Notes: generated by a model not told the origin, from the sequence alone. A DNA stretch of 64,000 bases from Dirofilaria immitis (GCA_024305405.1 JAKNDB010000068.1:4402501-4466500), one strand, 5' to 3'. Counted from the stretch's first letter, positions 1 through 13,242 are shown. A program made the numbers and translations.

Positions 1-647
1 CAATAGCGAAATGTCACTAAAACGTTACGGATAAAGAAGCGGAAAACTGAGAATGATATTGTGGAGGGAGTGGAGAAAGAAACGAAGAAAGTTAGAATTT
101 GAATTTAATTTTGATATTTTAACCAAGGATTCAAAGAAATGGATGAATCATCGAGAATAAGAGGCAAATGTAGGTCATGCTCTGGTCAAGGTCAGTTTTG
201 TTAGGAATATTAGCGTGACAATTGCTTTATTTTATAAGTTTTTCAGCTTGAAGAATTGCAAGAAGAGAATGTTAAATAAAAAAAAGATCACTATTATCAT
301 TTGCTACGAAATAAATGAGAATGAAAACTGCGTTCTTTTGAAACCTAATTTTACAGGAATTTGAATTATAATTCTTGTAAAATGAAATCAAGATGTCAGA
401 AGTTGATTAAGATTAGCTAAGGCTTACTCAGATTTGAGTGAATGGAAATGAATTGATGAATAACGGGTGATTGGATATCATGTGCCGTAAACTTACTCGA
501 GAAGTTCGAGAATATTGAATCGCATGATAGGAAGGAAAGAGAAAACAGGACAGGTCGTTCTGTTAATGCTCAGGCAGAGATACGATGACAGGATAAAAGC
601 GAGTTTAAATTTCTCATTCACTTCAACTAAACTGTATACCAATATTT
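1..647. other. Intergenic DNA before the tRNA
   Basis: No open frame of useful length, splice-bounded exon or RNA gene is recognisable. The first 200 bases are purine-rich and slightly richer in G+C than the later intergenic DNA, so they could be the untranslated end of a gene lying outside the window. That is a guess. Confidence 0.4.
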
Positions 648-651
648 AAAA
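648..651 (-). terminator. RNA polymerase III T-run
   Basis: Four A's on the plus strand read as TTTT on the minus strand, eight bases past the 3' end of the tRNA-Leu gene. A run of at least four T's is the normal polymerase III stop signal, so this is the likely terminator of that tRNA. Confidence 0.6.
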
Positions 652-659
652 CTGTGTGT

Positions 660-742
660 GTCCGCCGCAGGATTCGAACCTGCGCCTACCGAAGTAGAAT
701 GCGACCTGAACGCATCGCCTTAGACCGCTCGGCCAGACGGAC
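660..742 (-). tRNA. tRNA-Leu (anticodon CAG)
   Basis: The minus strand folds as a complete class II tRNA of 83 nt. The acceptor stem begins GTCCGTC and closes with GGCGGAC (one G-T pair). The D arm carries the GGCCGAGCGGTC A-box region. The anticodon stem ATGCG/CGCAT holds the loop TTCAGGT, with CAG at plus-strand 706-708. The long variable arm forms the hairpin CTAC-TTCG-GTAG. The T arm contains GGTTCGAATCC, which is also the internal B-box promoter. There is no intron. A long variable arm with CAG identifies a leucine acceptor reading CUG codons. No mismatch suggests a pseudogene, and a T4 terminator follows, so it is probably functional. Confidence 0.97.
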
Positions 743-961
743 CCGCAACACACGACCATCTGAGTCAAATTAGCTATCTATATATAAGTAAATAATTGCA
801 TTCATTCAGGTTCCTGATCGATTTTATTTTTTCCATTTTTTTTTTCATATTACCATTATGATAGGCTTGACAGACAGAGAGTACTACGTGGAATTTACGT
901 GAAATGATAAAAATTTTAAATCAAAATTCTATTAAAATGTGATATGATGTAAATGAGACGC

Positions 962-1157
962 ATGATTAGTGATGGCTGCATGATTAGTGATGGCTGCATG
1001 ATTAGTGATGGCTGCATGATTAGTGATGGCTGCATGATTAGTGATGGCTGCATGATTAGTGATGGCTGCATGATTAGTGATGGCTGCATGATTAGTGATG
1101 GCTGCATGATTAGTGATGGCTGCATGATTAGTGATGGCTGCATGATTAGTGATGGCT
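962..1157. repeat. 18-bp minisatellite, 11 copies
   Basis: The unit ATGATTAGTGATGGCTGC is repeated head to tail ten times without change, followed by an eleventh copy whose last bases diverge. Because 18 is a multiple of three and the unit lacks stops in some frames, both strands show open frames (MISDGC repeats on plus, PSLIMQ repeats on minus). These are by-products of the array rather than evidence of genes. Perfect identity between units implies recent expansion, and the locus is likely length-polymorphic. Confidence 0.95.
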
Positions 1158-1290
1158 TCTTTATTTTTCGTATTATTAAATGATTAGAATACACTATGAA
1201 AGTTTGCATTTTATTGAAATTTGTTGCAAAAATTCTGATAAAATACGCAATTTGATAAATATCACATAGGTGATAAGGTATTCATCATTT

Positions 1291-1611
1291 GTATGTATAT
1301 ATCAATTCATTTCTATTTGATGATTCACTCTTTTTATCATTTCATTAGTTAAGGTAATTATAACAAAAAAAGTTGAAATTTATTTTGACTCAATTTCAAT
1401 ATTGATTTTAAATTTCTTTTAGATTTCTTAGTTGTGTCACTAATCTTTAATTGCATTAATTTTCATTAAAGACATCATTAGATATGTTTTGTTAAGCATA
1501 TAGAGCCATTTCTTGATTTAACACCAAAAGATTGAATCATTGAATAATTACACAGTAATGAAATGATAAAAGAGTGAATCATCAAATAGAAATAAATTGA
1601 TATATACATAT
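1291..1611. mobile_element. MITE-like element with long terminal inverted repeats
   Basis: Bases 1291-1348 and 1555-1611 are reverse complements of each other over about 57 bases with only a few differences. They enclose about 200 bases of AT-rich DNA with no coding capacity. The inner ends stay weakly similar for a further 10-15 bases. A short, non-coding unit with long inverted repeats fits a non-autonomous DNA transposon (MITE). No clear target-site duplication is visible, so a simple long hairpin cannot be excluded. Confidence 0.6.
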
Positions 1612-1629
1612 GATTTGTGTAATATTTGA

Positions 1630-1785
1630 TTTGTGATATATTCGTGATATCAGAAATCAGTTAACGGCAGAAAGTGACGTGGCTTAATTTATCACATTGT
1701 ATTTTTGACGATTTCATATCCTCGTGATATTAGAAATCATTTACGGTAAAATGACATGATTTAAGTTTACTTCATCATATGCTTT
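1630..1785. repeat. Degenerate tandem duplication, about 78-bp period
   Basis: Two diverged copies sit side by side. Each contains a CGTGATAT-AGAAATCA block followed by a TTACGG or TTAACGG block and a GACATGATTTAA or GACGTGGCTTAA block, starting near 1639 and 1717. The copy boundaries are approximate. It lies immediately next to the inverted-repeat element and might be related to it. Confidence 0.5.
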
Positions 1786-1789
1786 CAGG

Positions 1790-4700
1790 TGAATATTGTT
1801 TAAGGATTGAAAAATCTTTCTAGCTTAATAAAATAAAAACTAAAACAAATTGCACGAAGAATTTCCACAATCATTCACATCAATTATTTCGCCCATGTTG
1901 ATCATTTTTACTAAATTTTATATCAATAAATAATATCTGAAAACTTTTTTGATCTGATTAAATTACATCAAAAAAATTATTCGAAAGTTCTTTTAATTTT
2001 ACCAAAAGTTATTTAAAAATCATTATTAATATGGGAATGAATAATTGTTATTTCAATGTTATTTTAGCATATAATCAATTGACTTTTTTTTAAATAAATA
2101 ATTTAATCATTTTTTCATCAAAATTAAAAAAATTTTTTCTTATTATAATTATTTATATCGTTCAAAATATTTTGAAAAATTTTCAATGTTATAATTAATA
2201 TTTGCGTGATATTTGCAAAATTTCGTTTTAATTTTTTTCTTAATGCAAAAAAATTCTGCAACTTTACTTCAAATTTGATTAGAAATTTATGTTAAATTTA
2301 TCGAAGCATTTTTATTAGTGAAAAAATTGATTTCAAAATTTTTTAACATATAATCAAAAAAATGCTTCTAATTCCATTTTTTTCTTTTTAAACTTCATTA
2401 GTTTGAAATTGTTCAGATTTAATTAAACCTGTTTTGGAAAAAATTATACAGTATCACATAGAGGTGTTTTGAAGATGCTAAAAGTTAAACTTTATTGACC
2501 GCTTGCTAAAATGTTTTGCATTGATCAACCTTAAAATCGATTTTGGACCGATTTTTTCGTGAAATTCAAAAACTTGTTGAGATAATAATTTAATAAAATT
2601 TTAGAATATATGTCCATTGTCGCTATTATTTTCTTCCATATTATTGATTGAAAAAGATAGTGTAACTTTCGTTGCTAATTGATATAAATTAATTTTAAAT
2701 TAAAATCATTACGATTATTTGTTACTTTGTATTTCTCGAGCAACTTAAAATATAACTTTTTTTATTGGTAAGATGGCACAGGAAACGTTGTTCGCAGCAA
2801 TATCGCTTAATTTTTGGCTTTTTCTTTTACAAATATAACTGAATGTTTTCAATGATTTATACTGAATATTGTTGAGTTTGTCCAAAGTTATTTCGTATTA
2901 TAACCTGTTTCATTATATTCCATGTCGACTGTTTCAGTTTCAACGAGGATTGAAAATTGTTGTGAAAATATTTCGATCATTCTGTTTACCCATTCTTATG
3001 AAACAAGTTATAACCGATTTAAACAGATTTGGGACGGAGCGGATGCGGAAATAAACGGAGCATTTGTGTATAATTTATTTAGGAAATAAATACTTACCGG
3101 CTCTGTAACAATTTTAGTGACAAATATATTCTTTACCTATACCTTTTGTAATCTGATAATAGCTATTCGATTATTCGAGAATATTAAACAAGCAACAAAT
3201 TAGTAAACAAATAATAAAATTATTTCTGAATACATCGTCGTCTGTATATCTATCGACCAGAATCCGGAAATTTAATTTCTTACTTTTTTGTTAAATAACA
3301 GAACAAATTTTCTTACACTTATACTGCTATATTATAACCATTTTTATTTTTCCTGCAAGATATTAGTTGTAGAAAACTTTCTAATAATCTATCAACATTC
3401 TTCGAGAAATTTGAATTTTAAATGGAAAATCAATTTTAGATTATTTTTCCGATTGTTTTATGAAATTAAATCAATATTATTTGTAATAAAAGAAAAAAAT
3501 AAACAAATTTGGATAAAATATGGTATAGTCAGAATAAGTCCAGGAATATTTTATAGATTTTGAATTAATTCTTTTAATATCAATCTTTTGTGTTTTAAAA
3601 TAATAATTGAAATTAATGACATGCTGTTATATATAGAAAAAAAAGAAATCATTTAATTGATAAGAAAGAAAGTCATCCACCATGATAACATTATCAATAG
3701 AAGAAAAATTATTGTATTTATCGAATTAATAAGTTTTGAATTTAAAATTTTTAAAAATTTTAAATATTTTAGCAATATTAAAAAACAAAGATGAATATAT
3801 CAATTTAATCTTTCAAATATTTGAACTGTATGCATTCTAGAATGTTTCATCAAAAATCAAAACGATATTCAAGTGATAATTATTGCTATCATTTATGAGA
3901 TTTACAAACAATTTATTATCGTCGTTTTAAAAATGATATAAGGTATAAATGTAAAGAAAAATGCTGGCCACGCTTATATCGAAGTGTTTTGAAATTATTT
4001 TTCGTTTTAATGTCGTTGACAAATTTGATAGCATTGATTTTTCAAATAAGCAAAATTCGTTCATTAACAACAATTAATTAACAACAATACTTAAAAATTC
4101 ATCATGTATCAATTAGATAGCAATAGCGATGGGATCGATCGCAATCGTTTCGCGAAAATGATTTCCAAAATGAATGGATCATACATTAATGATGCATATA
4201 TGCAAGATTGCATTTTTATTTAAATACTTTAATAGATGAGGGAAAAGAAGTGATTCAGTTTTATGTTATCAGTTATCAGTATATCTTACGCCAATAAATC
4301 GATCCAGCTCATTTTTTTTTGACTGACTTGAAAGAATGTTACTGAATAATTCGTTGCAGTCATCTAGTAACTTTCATGATAATTTAAATTATGAATAATT
4401 AGGGAATTATATCGTTCTATTTTATTAGCTATTTATAAGACTGATGTTATTAACTGAGTAGAATTACTATAAACAAGAAACTAAAAATTAGTGGAATGTA
4501 AGAATATGAAATTAATGAAATTAAAATATATGCTAGAAATGGAATTATTATAATTAGCATTGATTTGATATTATCCTTCAGAATCAGTTGAAACAAGTAT
4601 GATTAATCTGATTTATGCTTAGTATTTTCCAATAATTGTTATGAATCCAACATGATATTTAAAATAGATTCGTTGAATTCAACGAAATAGGTTAACTGAT

Positions 4701-4790
4701 TGACACGTATCTTTTGCATATTACACGTATCTTTTTGGATATTTATAATCATTTAAATGCTTTGCTTTTTTTTGTTTTTTTTTAAAGAAG
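1790..4790. other. AT-rich intergenic DNA
   Basis: I see no supportable gene here. The longest frames (2869-3054 and 3288-3563) have the length and composition expected by chance in DNA of this base bias, with no acceptable splice context. The DNA is dominated by A/T runs. Confidence 0.5.
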
Positions 4791-4796
4791 CAAATA

Positions 4797-4802
4797 TTTA
4801 TT
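4797..4802 (-). promoter_or_regulatory. Poly(A) signal of the HAD phosphatase gene
   Basis: AATAAA on the minus strand, about 35 bases after the stop codon at 4837-4839. Spacing and sequence are typical of a short nematode 3' untranslated region. Confidence 0.6.
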
Positions 4803-4836
4803 CGAATTTTTAAAATATTTCTCGAAATGTGCAAAA

Positions 4837-5929
4837 CTAATCGAATGGTGGCAATCCTACTGTTTCAGGTTTGAATTCAGCTAAACTTTTTAAAACAAAT
4901 AAAATCTTCTCCTTGCAATCTTCAGGTGGCTTTGAATAACGAAGATCGGGAACCATGATCGCTTGCATACCGGCAGCGAGAGCTGCACGAATACCATTTA
5001 TGGAATCTTCGAATACTATTACATTAGCTGCACTAGCTGGTTTCTTATCAAATCGTTCCATAGTTACCAAGAATGCATCTGGTGCTGGCTTACCTTGCTT
5101 TACTGATGGGTCATCTGCAAGAACCTGAAATTGCAAAATTAAAATCAAGAATGTACTAGATATGAAAAAGAGAAAATGTTACCTTTCTTTTCAAGTTATA
5201 AAATTCTTTAAATAAAACTAAATTTACCAGCTCAAAATCAAAGTTCGAAAAAAGCTTGATTATTTAATGAAATATATGCTTACTCGAAGGTTTATCAGTT
5301 GTAGTAATTCGTGTTGTTTTTGCATTTTAGCCTCAAATTCAAACGTACTAGAACCAGTACAAATTGCCATTGGTACTAAATGTTTAGCAAGATGTTTCAC
5401 TAAGCGTAATGCACCAGGCAGTAATTGCGAATCAGGTAAATATTTGCCTGAAAGTTTCAAATATTGCGTTCGATATTCCTTAAATGTTACTTTTCCGACC
5501 AAATCTACCTAAAATTATTTCCCAATTAGTTTATTTGATAAATGTAATTGTGAGATAGTAAAATGATATATGAGCTTCATCTAATCAGAAATATCAGTTT
5601 GAAAATGATTAAAAGAAATTGGAAATTTGTATAGAAAAAGAATGAATGAAATTCTTCAAAATTACTTTAAAATGACGGATGAAGAATTTTTAAAAAAATT
5701 CAATCCAATCGAGAAAAAAGATTCGAAAATCACGTACATATTCTAATATCAAATTTATTTGTTCATCCAATTTCATTCCTGTTACTTTAGCTTTTAGTTC
5801 CATTGTAAATTTCTTGCCATAAGCAGATAATATTTCTTCATTAACTCGTGTATAGATATTTTCCGAATCGAGTAATAATCCATCCAAATCAAATATCACG
5901 TGAGTAATTTTGACGCAAGTTGAAGTCAT
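4837..5929 (-). CDS. PUDP: HAD-superfamily phosphatase, pseudouridine-5'-phosphatase type
   Basis: Three coding exons, 5929-5738, 5508-5284 and 5124-4837, join in phase 0 with GT donors (TAT|GTACGT, CGA|GTAAGC) and AG acceptors (TTTTAG-type and TTTCAG). They give 234 residues; human PUDP/HDHD1 is of similar length. All four haloacid dehalogenase motifs are present: DLDG with nucleophile Asp14 and acid/base Asp16, Thr115 in ICTGSS, Lys151 in QGKPAPD, and Glu178-Asp179 in VFEDS. The segment NGI-AALAAGMQ and the ending GLPPFD match the PUDP subgroup closely. The expected role is cytosolic Mg2+-dependent removal of phosphate from pseudouridine 5'-phosphate or a similar sugar phosphate; the substrate is inferred. 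The start is the first true ATG (5929), 13 residues before DLDG; an upstream in-frame TTG is not a credible start. A weak AG just upstream could be a leader acceptor. The gene looks intact. Confidence 0.9.
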
Positions 5930-6653
5930 TTCGACCGCTAAGTTCAATTAACAAACTATGCAATAATTATGTGATGATCGTAACACTGTTTATTTTATAA
6001 TCGAAAAGAGTATAAGCTATCAATATAATAGAGTTATGAATATAAATCCATTGCTATTATATCATATCAAATTAATTATCAAAATATATCATTTAATCAA
6101 TTTCTTGATTAAAAAATTATCAATAATTTATTCTATCCATTGCTTTATTTTATTGCATGTTATTTTTGAATTATTAATATATGTTGCTATATTCTATTAT
6201 ATAGGACTATATAATTCCATAGGAAATATTGATATATTTTTAAAATACAACCAAAAGTAATTGATTCGTCTGTCGATTATTATCCTTTAAAAAAAATGAT
6301 TTAGTAAATTTAAGTTTAGCTTTAAGTTAGCAACGATATCAGCAGAAGATCTGATTTCGAGAAATCAATCAAGGTCTTCTTATCAATTATTAAGAGGAAT
6401 AAAAATGAATAAAATTAACAATGAAAATAATCTGATAGCAGCATATTATAAATTATGAATTGTGATAGCAGTTAGGCAAATGATGAAAAATATTTTTAAA
6501 ATTAAATATTCAAACGTAGAAGACAAAATATTTATAATATCCTTATGTTTTTTTTTATTTTGACCATAATAGCATAATTTTTTTATTTACATTTAACAAA
6601 TTTTATAAAAAAATATTAAATTAAATAAAAGTATTTAATAATAATTTGCTTAT

Positions 6654-6825
6654 CATGAATGAATTCAAGTTTTCAAGTTGTTGAGTATAAATAAAGTTGT
6701 AAGATGACTGTTTCTTCCTTTAATATATTATTTCAATAACACTTCCCATTTCCATGAATGAATTCAACTTTAAGTAGTACGACAGAAATATTAAATTGTA
6801 AGACGATCACTTTCTTTTTCACCAA
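6654..6825. repeat. Degenerate tandem duplication, about 99-bp period
   Basis: The blocks beginning at 6654 and 6753 both start CATGAATGAATTCAA and share later segments (TTGTAAGA-GA followed by a T/C-rich stretch). The intervening parts have diverged. Confidence 0.5.
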
Positions 6826-7978
6826 CTTAGTTTTAATATTACACTGAGATGTTTAATTCAATTAATAATGAAAATTTAAAATATATCCAACATTTTTACT
6901 ATGAATTTATATCACTTTCAAATATCCTTCATATTCTTGTAGAATTACCTAACCTTTTTCTTTTTCTCTTTCGTTTTTTATTTTTGTTGTTTTAATATCG
7001 ACCATTTCAATAGTAGATAATTATCACTGATGCTGATATCAGTTTTCCGTAAAATTTGATCATTGTTCTGGATTTTGAAATACAACGCATAGAGACATTG
7101 TTGGGAAGATTGGATCATCGATCGGGAAATGATGTATATAATAGATTGAAAATAGTCCGATCTGTTACACGATTTACCATAACAAAAAAAAAATTGATAT
7201 TTAAACATTTTTTAAAGATTAAATTTAATATCAAAATTTTTAAAAATTAATAACTAAACTAGAGGAATAAATAATATATAATCATATAATAATAACAATT
7301 TCTTCTGTTAATTCTAAGCTAACATTGTCTGATAATAGTATGAATTATCAACAGTCATAAGTTGAAGTTGTAAATTTTGAAGTAAAAAATTTGTTATTGA
7401 AATTTTCCGTTAAATCAAATGATATAATTTTTTCATTACAGCAGTAATTAGTAATAATTAACGATCCAATAACAAATTTTGAAATTATAGTGAATGTAAA
7501 TTATAACGAAAAATTTTTGTTATGTATCGGAAAAAAACTATCATGGAAATTATTACTTTCCGATGATTAGTTGAATTTCGAGCCTACAATTTAACCTGAT
7601 CTATAATAAGAATTTATGATCTCATCTCAAATTTATATTATCATAAAAAGTACGGTAAAATACGGCGAATATAGGAAATGTAACTGTCATGCATCTGAAT
7701 CTCTGTTAAGAAAATGATTCAGTTATCGTTGAATCATCAGCGATTCTATTTATATTTTCATAAAAGAAAGAAAAGAAGCATTACTATTCCATTCACATAT
7801 AATAGTTTTTACGAAAAGAAAATTAAAAAAAGTAAAAAATAAAGACAAAAATGAGAGGGAGCGATGATTTCTCGTTTTTCCTTTTGATCATTTTAACGTT
7901 ATATGACTTTTATGAAAAATAACCAAATTATTGCAAATTGATTCGCACTAATTAAACCTTTTAAATTCAATTTTCTCT

Positions 7979-8232
7979 TGAATTTTCAAATTTCAATCTT
8001 TACCAGTATTTCTTTATTAGAGATTGATTCTCGCCAGTTAATCATTCTTGGATTCGATTTTCATTTAATTGTCAAATACATTGTTTATTCAATTTATGCT
8101 TAAATTTTCAAATTTCAATCTTCAGCGATACTTCATCATTACAAATTGATTCTCATCAGTTAGACTTTTAGATTTAATTTTCACTTACCACTTTTTTTCA
8201 AATTTCAATCTTTATTGATATTTCGAGATAAA
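7979..8232. repeat. Degenerate tandem repeat, about 122-bp period, 2.3 copies
   Basis: TTTTCAAATTTCAATCTT recurs near 7982, 8105 and 8196. In the first two copies it is followed by similar blocks (ATTGATTCTC-CAGTTA, then GATT-GATTTTCA). The third copy is cut short. This is an old local duplication. Confidence 0.55.
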
Positions 8233-9382
8233 CGAATCTTTTCAATCATTTTTTGCACTTTTATTTTCAATACTGCTCATTTCCCGCTATCATTATATCA
8301 GAAACACAAATAATTTAAGGAAAAAGTGCAACTAAATTCAAAATAACAAAGATTAATCATATCAGAGAAAAGTCAAAGCTAAAAATGATGCAGTTGATTC
8401 AAAATCCAATTTAGATGTTGCCGCTGGTTAAATTTGTTACTCTGTTGAAATATTATTATCATTATGTTTATCTACCCTCATATATATACATATATCGCTC
8501 AATTAAGCATGTAAATTCATTATCATACTACTCAATTATTACTGAAGATTTCGACAAAATACTGTTAAATTTCAATAATTGAAATTTTATCTATTCAGCC
8601 ATTTTCTTTTATGTTCATTTCTCTACCTTTCTTATCATTTTTATAATTTTCTTTTATTGAAACTTAGAAAGAGATTTCTGACAATAGCAAAACGGTTGAC
8701 AGATTGAATCGAAATATTATCAGCGATTTTACTTATTCGACAAAACTAATCGTTTTCTAAAAACTCATCTAAGTTTTGTATTAAACTATACGTATCGAAT
8801 TAAATGAAATAAGCGATTTCCGATATCACTATCCATAAATATTTAAATGTTTCACTCTTTTTCACTTTATTTGTTACCAAAAAAACGTATAATTTTACGT
8901 AAAAATTTTATTTTTTTCGAAACTTTTTTAAAATTATTTTCGAAAATTTTTTTTTGAAACATCCAATTAATATTTAAAACGGCTGGAAAAAAAGAAATTT
9001 TTGCTTATGACGATAATTTATTCAAAAATGCGAATTGTTACGAGATATTTTCTTCTTTTTATTTATTATGTATTATTCAAAATTCGTGCTTTTTTTTCAA
9101 TTTCATTTAAATCGCTAATATCTCTTTTCTTTAATCAATTTTTCCTTCCTACAGAAAGCTTTAAAAATTATTCGCTTTTTTTTTTGATTATTATAAAGTA
9201 TAAATCAATTTATATTTTATGTATTCAAATTTTATTTTTATAAATAAATTTCCATTGCATGTAAATTCCATTATCGTTATAGTTGAGAGGATTTCCATAA
9301 ATTTGATCAATTTTTTCAATTATTTGCGAATTTCTTCTAATAGTAAGAAAAATTTCGCTATTCGCCAATTAAGTTTATTGAG

Positions 9383-9425
9383 AGTAGTAGTAGTAGTATT
9401 AGTAGTAGTAGCAGTAGTAGTAGAT
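9383..9425. repeat. (AGT)n microsatellite
   Basis: About fourteen AGT triplets with two single-base interruptions. It produces a spurious valine-rich reading frame on the plus strand. Confidence 0.9.
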
Positions 9426-12400
9426 ATAGCAACAGAGAAATATTTTGCTAAAGTTATCAATAACTGAAATGGTTTAAATTTAATGCTTATTTTAAATTGA
9501 AACCTAAAATCAACTAATTCTTTGTGTATGCTATGATGAATTAATCATCTCGTGCTTCTCTTAAAGTTTTGAGTTAACATATGTTATTTTGCATTTCCGA
9601 TGAGAAAATTAAATTTTCTAAATTTAGTGCACCGCACATAATTGGGACTTTAATTTGAATGTAAGTAATTTTTGTTTCTCCCGAGAGTAACAAATGGAAG
9701 TAAGGGGATGCAACTTAAGCGGAAATATTTACGAAGAAATGTAACACGAAATTGTTGTTTTATCATTCCTTTTATTTATTGTAGATACTACCAAATATAT
9801 TATACTAGTGCTATTAGGATGTGTTTTAATTGATAATTGATAATTCTTAAAATTGTTACCAGAACTTTTAGGCAATTATTTCGCTCTAATCATTAATATC
9901 AAAAAATCTTGAACTATTTGTTTGCTTTGTAGTTAAATAATCAATGTGGAATTATAATCAAATTAAGTTCATTTTATTTGAATTTCATAGGAATACTTCG
10001 AGAATACTTTTTCTTAAAAAAATATTTCAATATCAAGCAGCTATTATCAAATTCCTATCCAATGAGCGTAAAATTATTTTTTAAAAATGTAAAATAATAA
10101 GTCCCTTTGGAAGAATGGATTCTAGGTTGATTTTATCAAGCAAAATGCGCCAAATAAGCTATGGTAAAAGTTATGATAAGGGATAAATTTTGATCGGAAT
10201 AATTTCAACAATGTTTAAATTTTAAAACAGGATAACTTTTTCTTCATTTCATGATATATATATCATAAATGTAATATGCACAAAATATTACGATAATATT
10301 ATGCAAAAATTTCAGAAATATATGAATTATAGAGATGAAGTAATAAACTGATCGATAATAGGATTTTAAAAAATTGGGCAATTGATATCAAAAACTTCTT
10401 CAGAAGATTGAAATTGTAACATGTGATATTGCATCATTAAGATCATAGATGAAATCGCAATATCAAAATATAGGTTGTATGATAAATGATCTTGAAATAT
10501 TGAAATTGAAAATGAAGTTGAAAGAGAAGATTGGTCTTGTTTATTTGTGATATTAGTAATATATACATATATATATATAAGAGCATCTTGATATTTTGAT
10601 CGAATGTCAGATAGTGCGAGATATTTCTGATAATTCATGTCTTCTTTAATCGACGAATCAGCTACTTGATTTTAGGCTTTTTAATAAAATTAAATTAATT
10701 TTCCATAGTTTTACATCATATTGAATTTAATCTTGATGTTTTTCAATGATATTAATTCTCTATTAAATATTTTGTCTTTTAATTTTTAAGATTTCTTTTC
10801 ATTCAAATATTTTAATTTCATCATAGTTAAATATATTTCAGTTGTCAAATTAATCAAATTACTAGAAGTTTGTTATAATTACCTTTCCAATAATCATGAA
10901 AATTTTTCGAAAATTATTAAAAATTACATAACTTATTTGTAATTATGGATAAAATTAATCATATAATTGTGGAGTTTGTGTAAGAAGCCTAATTATTTGG
11001 CTTAATCTTAAACTTTTTTGGCTTGCTAAAGAAGGCCAATAAGAATTGAAGAAAACCGACACTTTCCTATCATTTTTGAAATCAAAATGTGCATAAATGT
11101 CTTAATATTGGCCCTTCGTCATTTATCTCTTCAAATTCTTCTTTCCATTTCACTAACAAAACACAAAATGCTGGAAAGTTTTATTATTTGCCAAATTCTT
11201 ATGTTTATAATTACCTATTTAATTTAAGCTTATCAAAATTTAAGATGGAAATATATTTTGTTCATAATTTTTTTTGAAATTTCAATTTTTCTCTTATTTT
11301 AGCAAAAATGTATATTTATGTATTACATTAAAAGATGTATAATTGCTAATCCATTTATAACAATGTTTCAATTATTTTTAATACTTTTCAATTTTTATTT
11401 TTTCTCTGTCTTCAACAAATGACACCACTATGTTAATAAAATAATTTCAAAATTTTTCTTTACAATTTTAAAATTTTTTGAATATTTGGAAAAATTTTAA
11501 ATAACTAACTTCTAATTTTGATGCAAATAACATTATATATCAACAAGTAAACAAATTAAAATATATTTAAACGAATTCATCGAATGAAATGGAAAAAAAT
11601 TTTCCAATTTTTGCATATATTTTAAAAAGAAGGAAATATAAGAAATTGTAAAAAAGAAAAATTTTTGTTGCACTTTTTGGCATTATTTGTTGGCAAATTA
11701 GTAATGAATGTTGCTATCTCGATAATGATTTTATTCAAATGCAACTGAGAATAAATTAGAGATTGACTCACTGCTTGAAATTTCTAATTTTCTTCAATTC
11801 AAATCCTTTTTTTTTTCATCAAATCTAACAAAACTATATCAGAATTTATAAGAATGAATCAATGAATGATTCCTGCTGTGTTCAATATGAGAAGAGTAAT
11901 GGATTAAATTGCTCAAGAAAATTCAAGACAGAAATTATTTTTATTTGAAAAATTCAGAAAAAAATTTAGTTATAATTTGCAAAATTTTAAATGTAATATT
12001 ATCGTTTGGAAATATTATAATTAGAAGCTAATAGTTTTTCTTTTTTAAGCTTTTCAATCAATCACATAATTTTTCTATCGAGAGTAATTGCATAAAATTT
12101 TAAACAACAGGATGAAGTTGATCTTATGATTCTACCACTATTTATTTCCTTTCCTCCCAATTTCCAATCATTCAGTGCTGTTCTTGTTTGCTATTATTGC
12201 AGCGGTGTGCAATCATTTATCACATTACTATTACAGTAATCGGATTACTATAGTTCTACCGTTTCTTTATTATCAAAACATTTTGTCGTGTTTTTAATTT
12301 GCATTCATTTAATGTCATTCTTGTCTATTTTTATTTATAGATGTTTGCAGTCAGCAACATAAATCTTTCGTCTAATTGCTGAAATAAATACTTTCACTTT

Positions 12401-13194
12401 GTATAATTTTTAATACATCATTTCATTTCCAATGTTTACTTTTATTTGCTTGACACACTTCTCTTTTGAAAAGCCGATATGTTTGAAAATGATTTTAAAA
12501 GGAAGAAAAAATTGAAAAGAAATTAGATTTGTTTAGTTAGTGACATCGTATAAATGAAATATCATTTATTTATTTACTTAATTTTTTGTTTATAAATTGT
12601 TTTTTTCATCATCGGGCAAACTTTTAGCTCCTAAAAGAACAAAGCAATATAGAATAGAATAGTTTAATTTCTATTGTTCTGAATGCTACTTAAAGTATTT
12701 CGGCAGTTGATATCGCAGTTTGTGAATTATAGGAATGATTTAAATTTTGGAATGAAATTTAAATTTTATAAAAAACTGAAAAAATGTAGCAATTAATTTT
12801 TTCTTTTTTCTTGTGAACAATATATGCCTTCTGAATTTCTAAATTTTTTTCTCACAATGAACAATAGATTGAAATTTTGCGATTAATAAGCGAAGGACGT
12901 ATTTCTTATCTATTTCATTTTTTTTTGTTTACAAATAAGTGCAATTAGAATTAATAAAAAATAAATGAGTAGAGGAGTTATTAGAAATGAAATAATAATG
13001 AGGAATACGTCGAAATTTTATTTATTCGATAAAAATTATATGAAACATTATTGGACAAGATATTTCCATTCATTGCTGTAAATGTAAATAAAATTTTACA
13101 TTATGTTATAGTATAAATTATAATGTGAAATGCTCGATAAGTTTGAACAGATTTTAGATGATGTTAATATTATCTTCAGAAACATCATTTTATC

Positions 13195-13228
13195 ATATAT
13201 TGCACATATAAATATATGTGCAATATAT
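13195..13228. repeat. Perfect 16-bp-arm palindrome
   Basis: ATATATTGCACATATA is followed by the spacer AA and then its exact reverse complement. The 34-base unit could extrude as a hairpin. Its function, if any, is unknown. Confidence 0.85.
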
Positions 13229-13242
13229 AGAAATTTGTATCG

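Larger units (their letters stand above)
5950..9380. other. AT-rich intergenic DNA
   Basis: No supportable gene. The sequence holds A/T runs and two families of decayed direct repeats (listed separately near 6.65-6.82 kb and 7.98-8.23 kb). Small frames are within chance expectation. Confidence 0.5.

Noticed and set aside
916..1209. Open frames on both strands across the 18-bp repeat array
   Set aside because: They exist only because the repeat unit is a multiple of three without stops. There is no splice context, domain or leader acceptor.
3090..3115. Minus-strand GTTACAG-AGCCG-GTAAGT resembling a five-base microexon
   Set aside because: No flanking exons to join to. Chance pairing of consensus sites is likely.
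9219..9467. Valine-rich frame
   Set aside because: Created by the AGT microsatellite at 9383-9425.
10366..10638. 90-codon ATG-initiated frame on the minus strand
   Set aside because: The first 20 codons look plausible, but the rest crosses an (AT)n tract and degenerates. Length is within chance for this base bias, with no domain or splice support.
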